Source of the DNA: Renibacterium sp.
Lineage (GTDB): Bacteria; Actinomycetota; Actinomycetes; Actinomycetales; Micrococcaceae
DNA: 64,000 nt
Assembly (NCBI GenBank): GCA_017419405.1
Contig: JAFOLH010000015.1
Coordinates: 186,001-250,000 of the forward strand
Direction: 5' to 3'
Below, piece by piece: positions 1 through 8,546 of this stretch (position 1 is its first letter; every line of letters begins with the position of its first letter). Position numbers and translations under genes: made by a program. Below the pieces are notes generated by a model. That model was not told the DNA's origin and did not search any database. It worked only from the letters and a program-made list of their open reading frames with translations.

Positions 1-2944
1 CCGCCGTGGGCTTGTGCTTCCCGGTCTTGAGGTCGACCACCAGCAAACGGTTCTGCGCATCGACTTCGAGCCGGTCCACAATGCCTTTCAGCGCGGCGAT
101 CCGATCGCCGCGCACTTCGACGCCGAAGCCCTGTTCCACGCCGATCAGCCGGCGGCCCTCCGCGGACATCAGCCGCAGGTAGCCGGCGAGTTTGAGCAGC
201 ATCCGTTCCGCCCGCCGCCGCTGCGCATCGCTGTGCCAATTCTCCGGCAACCCCAAAGCCGGCCAACGGTCGTCCAAAGCAGCCAATAGATCCTCGGCCT
301 TGCCGTCCGGCAAATCCTGCGCAATGCCATGGATCAAGGTGCCCAGGCTCCGGGCCAGGTCCTGTTGGGCTTCCCCGCCGGCCGCTTGCAGGAACCAGGA
401 CAACGGGGAGTCGTGGACTGCTTCGATCCGGGAGGGCGAAACCGGGACCACAGCCTCGGGCGGCAGCACCGGGTCGGTGGAACTCAACGCGGCCAGCCCC
501 CACCAGCTCTCCGGATCGGCACCGGGAACCCGGTGCCGGGACAGCTCGGCCAAAACCGTAGCGGCTTCGTCGGGCGTTGCGCTGCCGGGTATGCCCATCG
601 GCCGGGCTTCATTGGTCTGCCGCAATTCCGCGACCAGGGACCGCAAGTTCTTGGGCCGACGGACTTCGGTCAACGGCCGAACTGCGCCTTCGGCTTCCGG
701 CGGCAAGGGATCGACCAGATCGAGGAAACCGGAAGGCTGTTCGTCTTCGGAGGATACGCCGACGCAGATCAGCCGCTCGCTGGCCCGGGAAATCGCGGTG
801 CTGAAGCTTCGCAGTTCGTCGTATCTGATGTCCCGCATCCGTTGCGCGGCGGTCAGCCGCTGGGCGGCCGCGGAGCCCAGCTCCAGAACCTCGACCAGGT
901 ATTGGCTGCCCAGGAGTTCGCCGCGCAGCCGGTTGTTGGGCCAGACGCCTTCCTGCAGGCCGGCCACGATGACCACCGGCCATTGCCGGCCGGCCGCACT
1001 GGCCGGCGTCATCACTTCGACCGCTTCCGCATTCCCGGCCCGGGCGGCGAGCGTGTCCATCGGCAATTCCTGGTCCAGCAGATAGTCCAAGAATGCCTCC
1101 GGGCTCGCAGCCGGAGACTGTTCGACATAACGTTCCGCAGCTTGGAACAGCGCCATCATGGCATCCAGATCGCGATCGGCCCGCGAGCCGGTGCTGCCTT
1201 CCCGCACCGCCGCAGCGGCCCATTCCGCGCTGAGCCCGGTGGCTTCCCAGAGCGCCCAGAGTACGGTCTGCGGATCCGCCCCGGGCTCGGCGAGCGCGCG
1301 GACGCCCGCCTGTAGCACGCTGCTGACCCGGGCCGCGGCGCGCCCGTCCACGCCCAAAGCGGCCAATTGCGCAGGGCGTTGGAAGGCTTCGACCAGCAGC
1401 TCGTCGCTGCTGCGTCCGCCGCCCGCCGAGAGCTCTTCGGCGCGCAACAGCTTGCGGATCCGCCGCAGCTGCACCGAGCTGAGCCCACCGATCCGGGAGC
1501 TCAGCAGCTCGACTGCCGCATCGGCGTCGAGCAGCTCCGGGCGCAGGGCCAGCCGGAACGCCAGCAGCAGCGGCCGGACCGCGGGTTCATCGCGCACCGG
1601 CGTTTCCGCGGCCGGGATCCGCACCGGGATGCCGTGCGATGCCAAGTAACGGCCTACTGCGGCAAGCTGGCTGCCGGTGCGCACGATCACCGCGATCTGG
1701 CTCAATGGCCGCTGCCGGTCGATCTGGAAGTGCATGATCCGCTCGGCGATGAAGCGCCTTTGTTGCACGTCGGAGCCCACGACGATTGAGCTGACCGCCG
1801 GTTCCGCAGCCGCCGGTTCCGCCGCTCCGGCTAGCTCAGCCGCTCCGGCCGGGAACACCAGGCCCCGGGCCTTGTGGCCGCCCCGGCTCTGCGCGATCCG
1901 ATCGGCCACCCGGCGCCACGCCTGGGCCAGCGGCGGGCTGAGCCGGTGCGACCGGTCCAGCACGGCTTCGGCCGCGGCGAGTTCGTCCCGGAGCGCACCG
2001 ACCAGGTCCGGACGGGCGCCGCGGAAGCCCTGGACCACCACGTCGGGGCAGGCCGTCATGAGCAGATCCCGGCCAGCCCCGATCCGGCGCAGCACCCCGT
2101 GTGCGGCACGACCGGTTTCCTGCAGGTCATCGACCAGGATCAGCCGGTGCCGGTCCCGCTCTTGCTGCAGCCACTCCGGATGCGCATCGAACACATCGCT
2201 CACCGCGCGCAGGATGCCGGCCGGGTCGTAACAACCGGGATTCTTCAATTCGATCAGGTCGCGGTACTCGGCGAAGAGCCGTGCCGCGGCTTGCCACTCG
2301 GGCCGCTGGTTCTGCACTGCCAACCGTTCCAGGTCTGCCGGCAGAAGCCCGTTGTCCACCATCCGGTCGAAGAGCAATCGGACTTCCTGCCGGAACCCCC
2401 TGGTACCGAGCGCCTCCTGCATTTCGAGGGGCCACTGCGGACCGGCGGAGAAGCCCAAGGCATGGCCTTCCAAGAGTTCCCGGATGAACAAATCCTGTTC
2501 CGGACCACTGATCAGCTTCGGTCCACGACCGGTTTTGGGCAGCACCCCTTCGGCCTGTGCCCGGCGCAGGACGTCGAAGGCGTAGGAGGCCCAGCTGCGG
2601 GCCGGCGAAGTGCTCACGGTGCGGTTCAACCGCGCGCTGAGCGCGTCCCGCAGCCGCGCTGCGGAGATCCGGCTCGGCGTCAGCAACAACACCTGGGCCG
2701 GATCGACGCCGTCCTGCTCGATCCGGCGGACCGCTGCTTCCACCAGCACGCTGGACTTCCCCACCCCTGGAGCACCCCAGATGAGCAGCGGTCCGGTGCC
2801 CTGGCGCAGGCCGACGACGGCGGCCTGGTCCGGACTCAATTCAAGGGCGGCCGAATTGCCGCCCGCCGGTGGCACGAGACGCAGCGCCGGGCCGGCGGCG
2901 GTCGCCGCGATGGGCTGCTGCTTGGCGCCGGGATGCGAGTTCAA
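1..2944 (-). CDS. adnA: AdnA-like UvrD-family helicase with PD-(D/E)XK nuclease domain (partial, C-terminus outside window)
   Basis: This is a superfamily I DNA helicase fused to a RecB-type nuclease, the AdnAB-type double-strand break resection subunit of actinobacteria. The frame is open from a TTG start at 2944 to the left edge, giving 981 visible residues. Walker A (GAPGVGKS) lies at residues 57-64 and a divergent Walker B/helicase motif II (VDDLQE) at about 271-276. The nuclease motif GIVDRLEVD, followed by VVDLKTGK, is at residues 954-976; D957, D971 and K973 are the expected metal-binding and catalytic residues. The start overlaps the stop of the alkyltransferase-like gene (TTGA), so the two are translationally coupled. 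In mycobacteria AdnA neighbours AdnB, which would then lie just left of this window. The PD-(D/E)XK identity is seen directly; the AdnA assignment rests on domain order and neighbours. Confidence 0.88.
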   Translation of the reverse strand, partial: MNSHPGAKQQPIAATAAGPALRLVPPAGGNSAALELSPDQAAVVGLRQGTGPLLIWGAPGVGKSSVLVEAAVRRIEQDGVDPAQVLLLTPSRISAARLRDALSARLNRTVSTSPARSWASYAFDVLRRAQAEGVLPKTGRGPKLISGPEQDLFIRELLEGHALGFSAGPQWPLEMQEALGTRGFRQEVRLLFDRMVDNGLLPADLERLAVQNQRPEWQAAARLFAEYRDLIELKNPGCYDPAGILRAVSDVFDAHPEWLQQERDRHRLILVDDLQETGRAAHGVLRRIGAGRDLLMTACPDVVVQGFRGARPDLVGALRDELAAAEAVLDRSHRLSPPLAQAWRRVADRIAQSRGGHKARGLVFPAGAAELAGAAEPAAAEPAVSSIVVGSDVQQRRFIAERIMHFQIDRQRPLSQIAVIVRTGSQLAAVGRYLASHGIPVRIPAAETPVRDEPAVRPLLLAFRLALRPELLDADAAVELLSSRIGGLSSVQLRRIRKLLRAEELSAGGGRSSDELLVEAFQRPAQLAALGVDGRAAARVSSVLQAGVRALAEPGADPQTVLWALWEATGLSAEWAAAAVREGSTGSRADRDLDAMMALFQAAERYVEQSPAASPEAFLDYLLDQELPMDTLAARAGNAEAVEVMTPASAAGRQWPVVIVAGLQEGVWPNNRLRGELLGSQYLVEVLELGSAAAQRLTAAQRMRDIRYDELRSFSTAISRASERLICVGVSSEDEQPSGFLDLVDPLPPEAEGAVRPLTEVRRPKNLRSLVAELRQTNEARPMGIPGSATPDEAATVLAELSRHRVPGADPESWWGLAALSSTDPVLPPEAVVPVSPSRIEAVHDSPLSWFLQAAGGEAQQDLARSLGTLIHGIAQDLPDGKAEDLLAALDDRWPALGLPENWHSDAQRRRAERMLLKLAGYLRLMSAEGRRLIGVEQGFGVEVRGDRIAALKGIVDRLEVDAQNRLLVVDLKTGKHKPTA

Positions 2945-3345
2945 GACTCCATCAGATCATCCGGTTCGGACATTTTCTGCTCCCGCGGCGCCAAACTGTC
3001 CGCGATCCGGTCGATCTCCTGCCAACCCTGCTCGTCCGGCTGCCAGCGCGCGCGCTGGATGTCGACCCGCCAGGAGGCATCCTCCCCGGTGGTTTTCCCG
3101 CGCAACGGAGTCGCTTCGGCGCGGTAATGGGCCAAGGCCCGTTCGCCGTGCCCCTCGGCGGGGTGTCCGCTGGCCCGGAGCACCCGCCACCACGGGACCT
3201 GGTCGCCGTAGTGGGACATCACACTGCCTACTTGGCGCGGACCGCCGTCGTTGATCATTTCGGCCACATCGCCGTAGGCCAGCACCCTTCCCGGCGGGAT
3301 CAGCCCGGTGAGTTGCAGCACCGCGTCGATGTAGTCCTTGCGCAT
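2941..3345 (-). CDS. Alkyltransferase-like protein (ATL, MGMT family without the acceptor cysteine)
   Basis: A 134-residue DNA-binding protein of the O6-alkylguanine alkyltransferase fold. The helix-turn-helix region PPGRVLAYGDVAEMI (residues 17-31) is intact, but the position of the active-site PCHRV motif reads PWWRV (residues 51-55). The alkyl-accepting Cys is therefore replaced by Trp, as in ATL proteins, which bind alkylated guanine and hand the lesion to nucleotide excision repair instead of repairing it. The ATG at 3345 is chosen because upstream in-frame sequence does not resemble the family and would run into the divergent exonuclease gene. It overlaps the start of the AdnA-like gene by 4 bp (TTGA). 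The protein probably acts in the cytoplasm with the adjacent repair enzymes. Confidence 0.9.
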   Translation of the reverse strand: MRKDYIDAVLQLTGLIPPGRVLAYGDVAEMINDGGPRQVGSVMSHYGDQVPWWRVLRASGHPAEGHGERALAHYRAEATPLRGKTTGEDASWRVDIQRARWQPDEQGWQEIDRIADSLAPREQKMSEPDDLMES

Positions 3346-3449
3346 GCCACTCAGCTTAACGAATCGGAAGCCGCCGGCCGGCACCGGCACGCCTGCACCC
3401 GGTTCCGGACCGGTGCGGAACTGTCGGTGCGGCGGGATAGCGTAGGAGC

Positions 3450-4169
3450 ATGACCTCATCGTTGGATGTTCCTCCCGGGCCGGACGCAGTTTCATGGTTG
3501 GCCGGCCCACGCGCCGCCTTCGATGTGGAAACCACCGGACGGGATCCGCTGCAGGCCCGGCTGGTCAGTGCCTCGGTGGTTCTGGTCGATGCCGGCGGCG
3601 GCACGCTTGCCGAGCACGAGTGGTTGGCCGATCCCGGAATCGAAATCCCGGACGCCGCCGCCCAAATCCACGGCATCAGCACGGAACGGGCCCGCGCGGA
3701 AGGCGCCCCGGCGGAACAGGTGGTGCGGCAGCTGGTCGGAATCCTGTCCGGGTACTTCGAACAGGGCATTCCGGTGCTCGCCTTCAACGCCCCCTATGAT
3801 TTCACCGTGCTCGCTGCGGAATCCGCCCGCCACGGCATCAGCGCGCCGGAGCCGAGGCCGGTGCTCGATCCGTTCGTGCTGGACAAGCAGATGGACCGTT
3901 TCCGCCGCGGCAAACGCACCCTGGTCGCCACCTGCGAACACTACGGGGTGCCTTTGCTGGCTGCGCACACCTCGGCTGCCGATGCACTCGCCACGATCCG
4001 GCTCGCCGAAGCCCTGGCCGGAAAGTTTTCCGAGCTCCGGATCCCGGCCCGGACGCTGCACGGATTGCAGGTGCGTTGGGCAGCGGAACAAGCCGCGAGC
4101 TTCCAGGAATACCTGCGCCGGAGCAATCCCGATGCCGTGGTCGACGGGCGCTGGCCAGTCGGCCGGTGA
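3450..4169 (+). CDS. DnaQ-like DEDDh 3'-5' exonuclease
   Basis: A 239-residue stand-alone exonuclease of the DnaQ/RNase T superfamily. ExoI motif DVETTG places D25 and E27, ExoII FNAPYDF places D117, and ExoIII HTSAADA gives H173 and D178, so the four acidic ligands and the general-base His are all present. HGIS at residues 74-77 matches the family pattern. It is transcribed divergently from the ATL/AdnA pair and starts with ATG 104 bp from the ATL start. Without a polymerase or other domain its role could be DNA proofreading or repair, or RNA trimming; the sequence does not decide between them. Confidence 0.88.
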   Translation: MTSSLDVPPGPDAVSWLAGPRAAFDVETTGRDPLQARLVSASVVLVDAGGGTLAEHEWLADPGIEIPDAAAQIHGISTERARAEGAPAEQVVRQLVGILSGYFEQGIPVLAFNAPYDFTVLAAESARHGISAPEPRPVLDPFVLDKQMDRFRRGKRTLVATCEHYGVPLLAAHTSAADALATIRLAEALAGKFSELRIPARTLHGLQVRWAAEQAASFQEYLRRSNPDAVVDGRWPVGR

Positions 4170-4183
4170 TTCGGACGCCCGCC

Positions 4184-4229
4184 GATCCAGCCGGTCGGTG
4201 ATCCAGCCCGTCGGTGATCCAGCCGTCGG
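4184..4229 (+). repeat. Three tandem copies of a ~16-bp unit
   Basis: Two 16-bp copies with one mismatch (gatccagccggtcggt at 4184-4199 and its near copy at 4200-4215) are followed by a 14-bp third copy ending at 4229. The array lies just after the exonuclease gene and outside any recognised gene. No function is visible. Confidence 0.7.
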
Positions 4230-4546
4230 CAGTCCGGACGGCTTGGACCCGAGCCTCCGGGGTTGCCCGGACGTTGCGCATCGGATGCCGGCATAGGGGC
4301 AAACTCACACGGCAGGAACGCGGAGGAATTCCACAAGCCGGCTTGCGATTATTTCCGTGCTGTCCGGAATCGCCAGCTGTGAATCAGCTATGAAGCATGG
4401 AATCGGAATATCATTCGACAATTTCCAAAATGTGACGCAATAAGTTCGATGAACATGTGATGCATTCCGTCATGGAATACTTAAGTTCGCCTACCCGCAG
4501 AGCGCTGCCGCGCTGCCCGGGCGGTCCAGCCAACACTTGAGGTTTC
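4230..4546. other. Intergenic region upstream of metNIQ
   Basis: About 317 bp without a convincing gene. The half nearest metN is clearly richer in A and T than its surroundings and presumably holds the metN promoter. A short inverted repeat, ATTCC-gtcat-GGAAT, lies near 4465-4481. I looked for a SAM riboswitch, since methionine uptake genes often carry one, and could not find the expected conserved core. Confidence 0.5.
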
Positions 4547-5551
4547 ATGATCACCATTTCCGAACTGCGCAAGGTCTACCGGCAGGGCAAACGAGAAATC
4601 GTCGCCCTGGACGGGGTTTCGCTGTCCGTGCCCAAAGGCGCAGTGCACGGCATCATCGGGCACTCCGGAGCCGGGAAGTCGACGCTGGTCCGCTGCCTGA
4701 CCCTGCTCGACCGGCCGACCTCCGGCAGCGTCGAGATCAACGGCGTCGAACTCAGTTCAGTGGGCAACAAAGAAATCCGGCAGGCCCGGCGAAAAGTGGG
4801 CATGGTCTTCCAACACGCGAATCTGCTCGATTCGCGGACCGCGGGCGGAAACGTCGCCCATCCGCTCGAACTGGTCGGAACCCCGAAAGCGCAGATCGAC
4901 GAGTCGGTCGGCCGGCTCTTGGGCCTGGTCGGGTTGGCCGGATTCGAAAACGCTTATCCGGCCCAGCTTTCCGGTGGGCAACGGCAACGCGTCGGCATCG
5001 CCCGCGCGCTCGCCGCCGATCCCGATGTGCTGCTCTGCGACGAGCCCACCTCGGCGTTGGACCCAGGCACCACGGATGAAATCCTCGATCTGATCAAGGA
5101 ACTCACCGTCCGGTTGCAGTTGACCGTGCTGATCATCACCCACGAAATGAACGTCGTGAAGCGGGTCTGCGACTCGGTGTCGCTGCTCGAAGCCGGCAGG
5201 ATCGCCGAACACGGTTCCCTGAAAGAGATCTCCGAGCACGCCGAAAGCCGGCTGGCCCAAGCGCTGCTGCCGCTGCCCGCCGTGGCCGAGGCCCCAGGGC
5301 AGACCGTGCTGGACATCATGTTCAGCACGGAAACCGTGCACACTCCGGTGCTCTCCAGCCTGGCCCGGCACTTCGACATCGATGTCAACGTGCTTTCCGG
5401 CAGCATCGAGCCGATCGGCGGCCAGCAGTTCGGCCGGCTCCGGATCGGCCTGGCCGAAGGCACTGACGTGGCCGCGGTAGTGCAGTATCTGGAGGAGGCG
5501 GGCGCTTCGGTCGCCCGGCCCGGCAGCGATACCGGGGAGGTCTTCGAATGA
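4547..5551 (+). CDS. metN: Methionine ABC transporter ATP-binding protein MetN
   Basis: A 334-residue ATPase that powers D/L-methionine import at the inner face of the membrane. Walker A GHSGAGKST is at residues 38-46, the ABC signature LSGGQRQR at about 142, and Walker [12 protein letters not shown] follows. The C-terminal ~75 residues match the NIL (ACT-like) regulatory domain, which binds methionine and inhibits transport in the E. coli MetN family. The ATG is preceded by GAGG. Its last codons overlap metI (ATGA), and metI and metQ complete the operon. The NIL domain distinguishes it from generic amino-acid ABC ATPases. Confidence 0.95.
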   Translation: MITISELRKVYRQGKREIVALDGVSLSVPKGAVHGIIGHSGAGKSTLVRCLTLLDRPTSGSVEINGVELSSVGNKEIRQARRKVGMVFQHANLLDSRTAGGNVAHPLELVGTPKAQIDESVGRLLGLVGLAGFENAYPAQLSGGQRQRVGIARALAADPDVLLCDEPTSALDPGTTDEILDLIKELTVRLQLTVLIITHEMNVVKRVCDSVSLLEAGRIAEHGSLKEISEHAESRLAQALLPLPAVAEAPGQTVLDIMFSTETVHTPVLSSLARHFDIDVNVLSGSIEPIGGQQFGRLRIGLAEGTDVAAVVQYLEEAGASVARPGSDTGEVFE

Positions 5552-6231
5552 GCGACTTCTTCGCCGACCTGTTCAACGACCCGGTGATCCAGAAGGCCCT
5601 GCCGGAGGCCACCGTGGAAACCCTGACCATGGTCGGGATCTCCGCGGTGGTGACCGTCGTCGTCGGGCTGCTGCTCGGCGTGGTGCTGCACGTCAGTGCC
5701 CCGGGCGGGCTGCGGCCACTGCCGATTTTCCACCGGATCCTCTCCGATGTGATCGTCAACATCACCCGCTCGATCCCGTTCGCGATCCTGATGGTTTCGC
5801 TCATCCCCTTGGCCCGGTTCCTCACCGGCACTTCGCTCGGGCCGGTGGCCGCCTCGGTTTCGCTCTCCATCGGCACCATCCCGTTCTTCGCCCGTCTGGT
5901 CGAAACCGCGCTCCGCGATGTGTCGCACGGCAAGATCGATGCCGCCCTGGTGATGGGCTCGACGAACTTCCAAGTGGTGTCCAAAGTGCTGTTGCGCGAG
6001 GCGCTGCCCGGAATCGTGGCTGCGATCACCACCACCACGGTGACGCTCGTGGGCTACTCCGCGATGGCGGGCCTGGTCGGCGGCGGAGGCTTGGGCAAAT
6101 TGGCCTACAACTTCGGCTTCCAGCGCTTCATGCCCAACGTGATGCTCGTGGTCCTGGTGCTGATCGTGGTCCTGGTGATCCTGATCCAAGTGATCGGCGA
6201 CTTCATCGCCCGCCGGGTAGACCACCGTTAG
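5548..6231 (+). CDS. metI: Methionine ABC transporter permease MetI
   Basis: A 227-residue integral membrane protein with about five hydrophobic segments, forming the homodimeric channel partner of MetN. The EAA-type loop around residues 130-160 (DAALVMGSTNFQVVSKVLL) is the expected contact with the ATPase. The GGGGLGKLAYNFGFQRF stretch at about residue 176 is typical of the MetI family. It starts inside the metN stop (ATGA), and metQ follows after about 40 bp. Confidence 0.95.
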   Translation: MSDFFADLFNDPVIQKALPEATVETLTMVGISAVVTVVVGLLLGVVLHVSAPGGLRPLPIFHRILSDVIVNITRSIPFAILMVSLIPLARFLTGTSLGPVAASVSLSIGTIPFFARLVETALRDVSHGKIDAALVMGSTNFQVVSKVLLREALPGIVAAITTTTVTLVGYSAMAGLVGGGGLGKLAYNFGFQRFMPNVMLVVLVLIVVLVILIQVIGDFIARRVDHR

Positions 6232-6273
6232 ATTTCCCTTGGCCGAAACAGAAAAATGAAAAGGAAGCATCAC

Positions 6274-7119
6274 ATGCGCAAGAAACTCGCACTTGCAGTA
6301 ACCGGGATTGTGGCCGCGATCGCCTTGACCGCGTGCGGTGGCGGATCCGCCACTCCGGCGGCAAGCACTGCGGCGCTCGATCCCAATAATCCGGTGACCT
6401 TGAAAGTCGGCGCAAGCCCCACCCCGCACGCCAAGATCCTGGAATTCGTCAACCAGAACCTGGCGCCAGCCGCGGGCCTGAAGCTGGAGATCAAAGAGAT
6501 CGAGGACTACCAGACGCCCAATACCGCGCTGAGCGATGGTTCCCTGGACGCGAATTTCTACCAGCACCTGCCCTGGTTCAACGACCAGGTGCAGACCAAA
6601 GGCTACAAATTCGAGCACGGCGCCGGCGTGCACATCGAGCCTTACGCCGCGTTCTCGCAGAAGCACAAGGCGATCTCGGATATCCCGGACGGCGGCAAGA
6701 TCGCCATCACCTCGGATCCGTCCAACCAGGTGCGCGCGCTGAAAGTACTCCAGGTTGCCGGGCTGCTCAAGGACATCGATGACAAGTCGACGTCGTTGAC
6801 GCTCACCGATGCGCAGAACCCCAAGAAGCTGGTGTTCTCGGAAAACCAGCCGGAACTCCTGGTCAACGACCTCAAGGACCCTTCGGTCGATTTGGCCCTG
6901 ATCAACGGCAACTTCATCCTCGCCGCCGGTTTGTCCACCAAGAACGCGCTTGCCGTGGAATCGGTCCAGGACAATCCGTACGCGAACTTCCTCGCTTGGC
7001 GCACCGACTCCAAGGGCGACGTCCGGATCGCCAAGCTCGAAGAGCTGCTGCACTCCCCCGAGGTCAAGAAATACATCGAAGACACCTGGCCCAACGGCGA
7101 TGTGACTCCGGCGTTCTAA
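6274..7119 (+). CDS. metQ: Methionine-binding lipoprotein MetQ
   Basis: The 281-residue extracellular substrate-binding lipoprotein of the MetNIQ importer. A lipoprotein signal peptide with a basic start (MRKK), a hydrophobic core and lipobox LTAC ends about 20 residues in, followed by a Gly/Ser linker. The mature part has the NLPA/MetQ pattern, including the QTPNTALSDGSLDANFYQH region. The ATG at 6274 is chosen because AAGGAAG lies 7-13 bp upstream; an in-frame ATG at 6256 would place that ribosome-binding site inside the gene. Last gene of the operon, followed by a very long hairpin. Confidence 0.95.
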   Translation: MRKKLALAVTGIVAAIALTACGGGSATPAASTAALDPNNPVTLKVGASPTPHAKILEFVNQNLAPAAGLKLEIKEIEDYQTPNTALSDGSLDANFYQHLPWFNDQVQTKGYKFEHGAGVHIEPYAAFSQKHKAISDIPDGGKIAITSDPSNQVRALKVLQVAGLLKDIDDKSTSLTLTDAQNPKKLVFSENQPELLVNDLKDPSVDLALINGNFILAAGLSTKNALAVESVQDNPYANFLAWRTDSKGDVRIAKLEELLHSPEVKKYIEDTWPNGDVTPAF

Positions 7120-7145
7120 ACCCGGCAACAACGCGAACCAGTTCG

Positions 7146-7212
7146 CGCACCGAGGGGCCACGTCTGCAGGTTATGACGGACTTTTAACCTGCAGACGTGG
7201 CCCCTCGGTGCG
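7146..7212. terminator. 28-bp perfect inverted repeat between metQ and hemL
   Basis: Arms 7146-7173 and 7185-7212 are exact reverse complements over 28 bp, separated by an 11-nt loop that ends in TTT. The element lies between convergent genes and reaches to within 1 bp of the hemL stop codon. It probably terminates transcription from both sides. The stem is far longer than an ordinary intrinsic terminator and lacks a clean U tract. Confidence 0.8.
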
Positions 7213-7213
7213 T

Positions 7214-8521
7214 TTACGCCGTGGCGGTGGCTGCAGCCGCAGCTTTCGACGCGGCCGGCAAGGCTTCGAAGATCCGGTTCATTGCGGCATCGTCATGGGC
7301 GGCGGACAGGAACCAGGCTTCGAAGACCGACGGCGGCAGGTACACGCCGGAGTCGAGCATCGAGTGGAAGAACGGCGCATAGCGGAAAACGTCCTGGGCT
7401 TGCGCATCGGCGTAGTTCTGCACTTCGGAGACCCCGAACGCCACGGAGAACAGGTTTCCGGCCCGTTGGATCGAATGCTGCACCCCTTCGGCGTCCAGCG
7501 CCCGGGAGAGCGCGGCCGAAAGCTCCAGCGACCGCGCATCGACGTGCGCGTACACCTCGGCGGTCGCCGCGTTCAGGGTGGCGACTCCGGCCGCCATTGC
7601 CACCGGATTCCCGCTCAGGGTGCCGGCTTGGTAAACCGGCCCCAACGGCGCCAAGTACTCCATCACCTCGGCCCGGCCGCCGAGGGCCGCAGTCGGCAGC
7701 CCGCCGCCGATCACTTTGCCGAAAGTCAGCAGATCCGGCGTCCAGCCTTCGCTTGCCCCGGTCAAGCCCCAGTAACCGCCCGGGCCGACCCGGAAACCGG
7801 TCAGCACTTCGTCCAGGATCAGCAAGGCCCCGTGCTCCCGGGTGATTTGCGCCAGCCCGGCGTTGAATCCCGGCAGCGGTTGCACCACGCCCATGTTCGC
7901 CGGCGCGGCTTCGGTGATCACCGCGGCGATCCGGCTGCCGTGCACCTCGAATGCCTCACGTACCGCGGCGAGGTCGTTGTACGGCAAAACCAGCGTCTCG
8001 GCGGCCGTGGCCCCGGTAACCCCGGCCGAACCGGGCATCGCGAGCGTCGCCAGGCCGGAGCCGGCCGCGGCCAGCAGGCTGTCCACATGGCCGTGGTAGC
8101 AGCCGGCGAATTTCACGATCAGCTCGCGGCCGGTGAAGCCCCGGGCCAAACGCACCGCGGTCATCGTCGCCTCGGTGCCGGTGGAAACCATCCGCAACCG
8201 CTCGACGGCGGCCACCCGGCCCAGCACCAATTCTGCCAACTCGGCCTCGGCCGGAGTCGATGCGCCGAACGACAGCCCTCGGTCCACCGCGGCATGCACC
8301 GCGGACAAAACCCCGGGATGGGCGTGGCCGAGCAACGCCGGCCCCCAAGAACACACCAGGTCCACGTACTCGCGGCCGTCGGCATCGTGCAGATAGGCGC
8401 CCTGCGCCGAGGTGATGAAGCGCGGAGTGCCGCCGACCGAGCCGAAGGCGCGCACCGGGGAGTTCACTCCGCCGGGCATCAGTCCGCGGGCATGGTCGAA
8501 AAGTTCCTGCGATGAAGTCAT
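7214..8521 (-). CDS. hemL: Glutamate-1-semialdehyde 2,1-aminomutase
   Basis: A 435-residue PLP enzyme of the class III aminotransferase fold that converts glutamate-1-semialdehyde to 5-aminolevulinate, the last step of the C5 pathway begun by HemA. The PLP lysine lies in [13 protein letters not shown], and the motifs [13 protein letters not shown] and [14 protein letters not shown] are typical. The length is usual for the family. It is the last gene of a minus-strand heme run, 25 bp behind the LLM oxidoreductase, and ends at the long hairpin shared with metQ. Confidence 0.96.
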   Translation of the reverse strand: MTSSQELFDHARGLMPGGVNSPVRAFGSVGGTPRFITSAQGAYLHDADGREYVDLVCSWGPALLGHAHPGVLSAVHAAVDRGLSFGASTPAEAELAELVLGRVAAVERLRMVSTGTEATMTAVRLARGFTGRELIVKFAGCYHGHVDSLLAAAGSGLATLAMPGSAGVTGATAAETLVLPYNDLAAVREAFEVHGSRIAAVITEAAPANMGVVQPLPGFNAGLAQITREHGALLILDEVLTGFRVGPGGYWGLTGASEGWTPDLLTFGKVIGGGLPTAALGGRAEVMEYLAPLGPVYQAGTLSGNPVAMAAGVATLNAATAEVYAHVDARSLELSAALSRALDAEGVQHSIQRAGNLFSVAFGVSEVQNYADAQAQDVFRYAPFFHSMLDSGVYLPPSVFEAWFLSAAHDDAAMNRIFEALPAASKAAAAATATA

Positions 8522-8546
8522 GGTTTTCTCCTGGGTTCGGGGCGGC

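Noticed and set aside
4320-4546. Possible SAM riboswitch upstream of metN
   Set aside because: No recognisable SAM-I, SAM-II or SAM-IV core could be found by eye; a covariance-model search would be needed to claim one.
4954-7161. 735-residue minus-strand open frame across metN, metI and metQ
   Set aside because: It is antisense to three well-defined genes and His/Gly/Asp-rich, as expected for a high-GC shadow frame.
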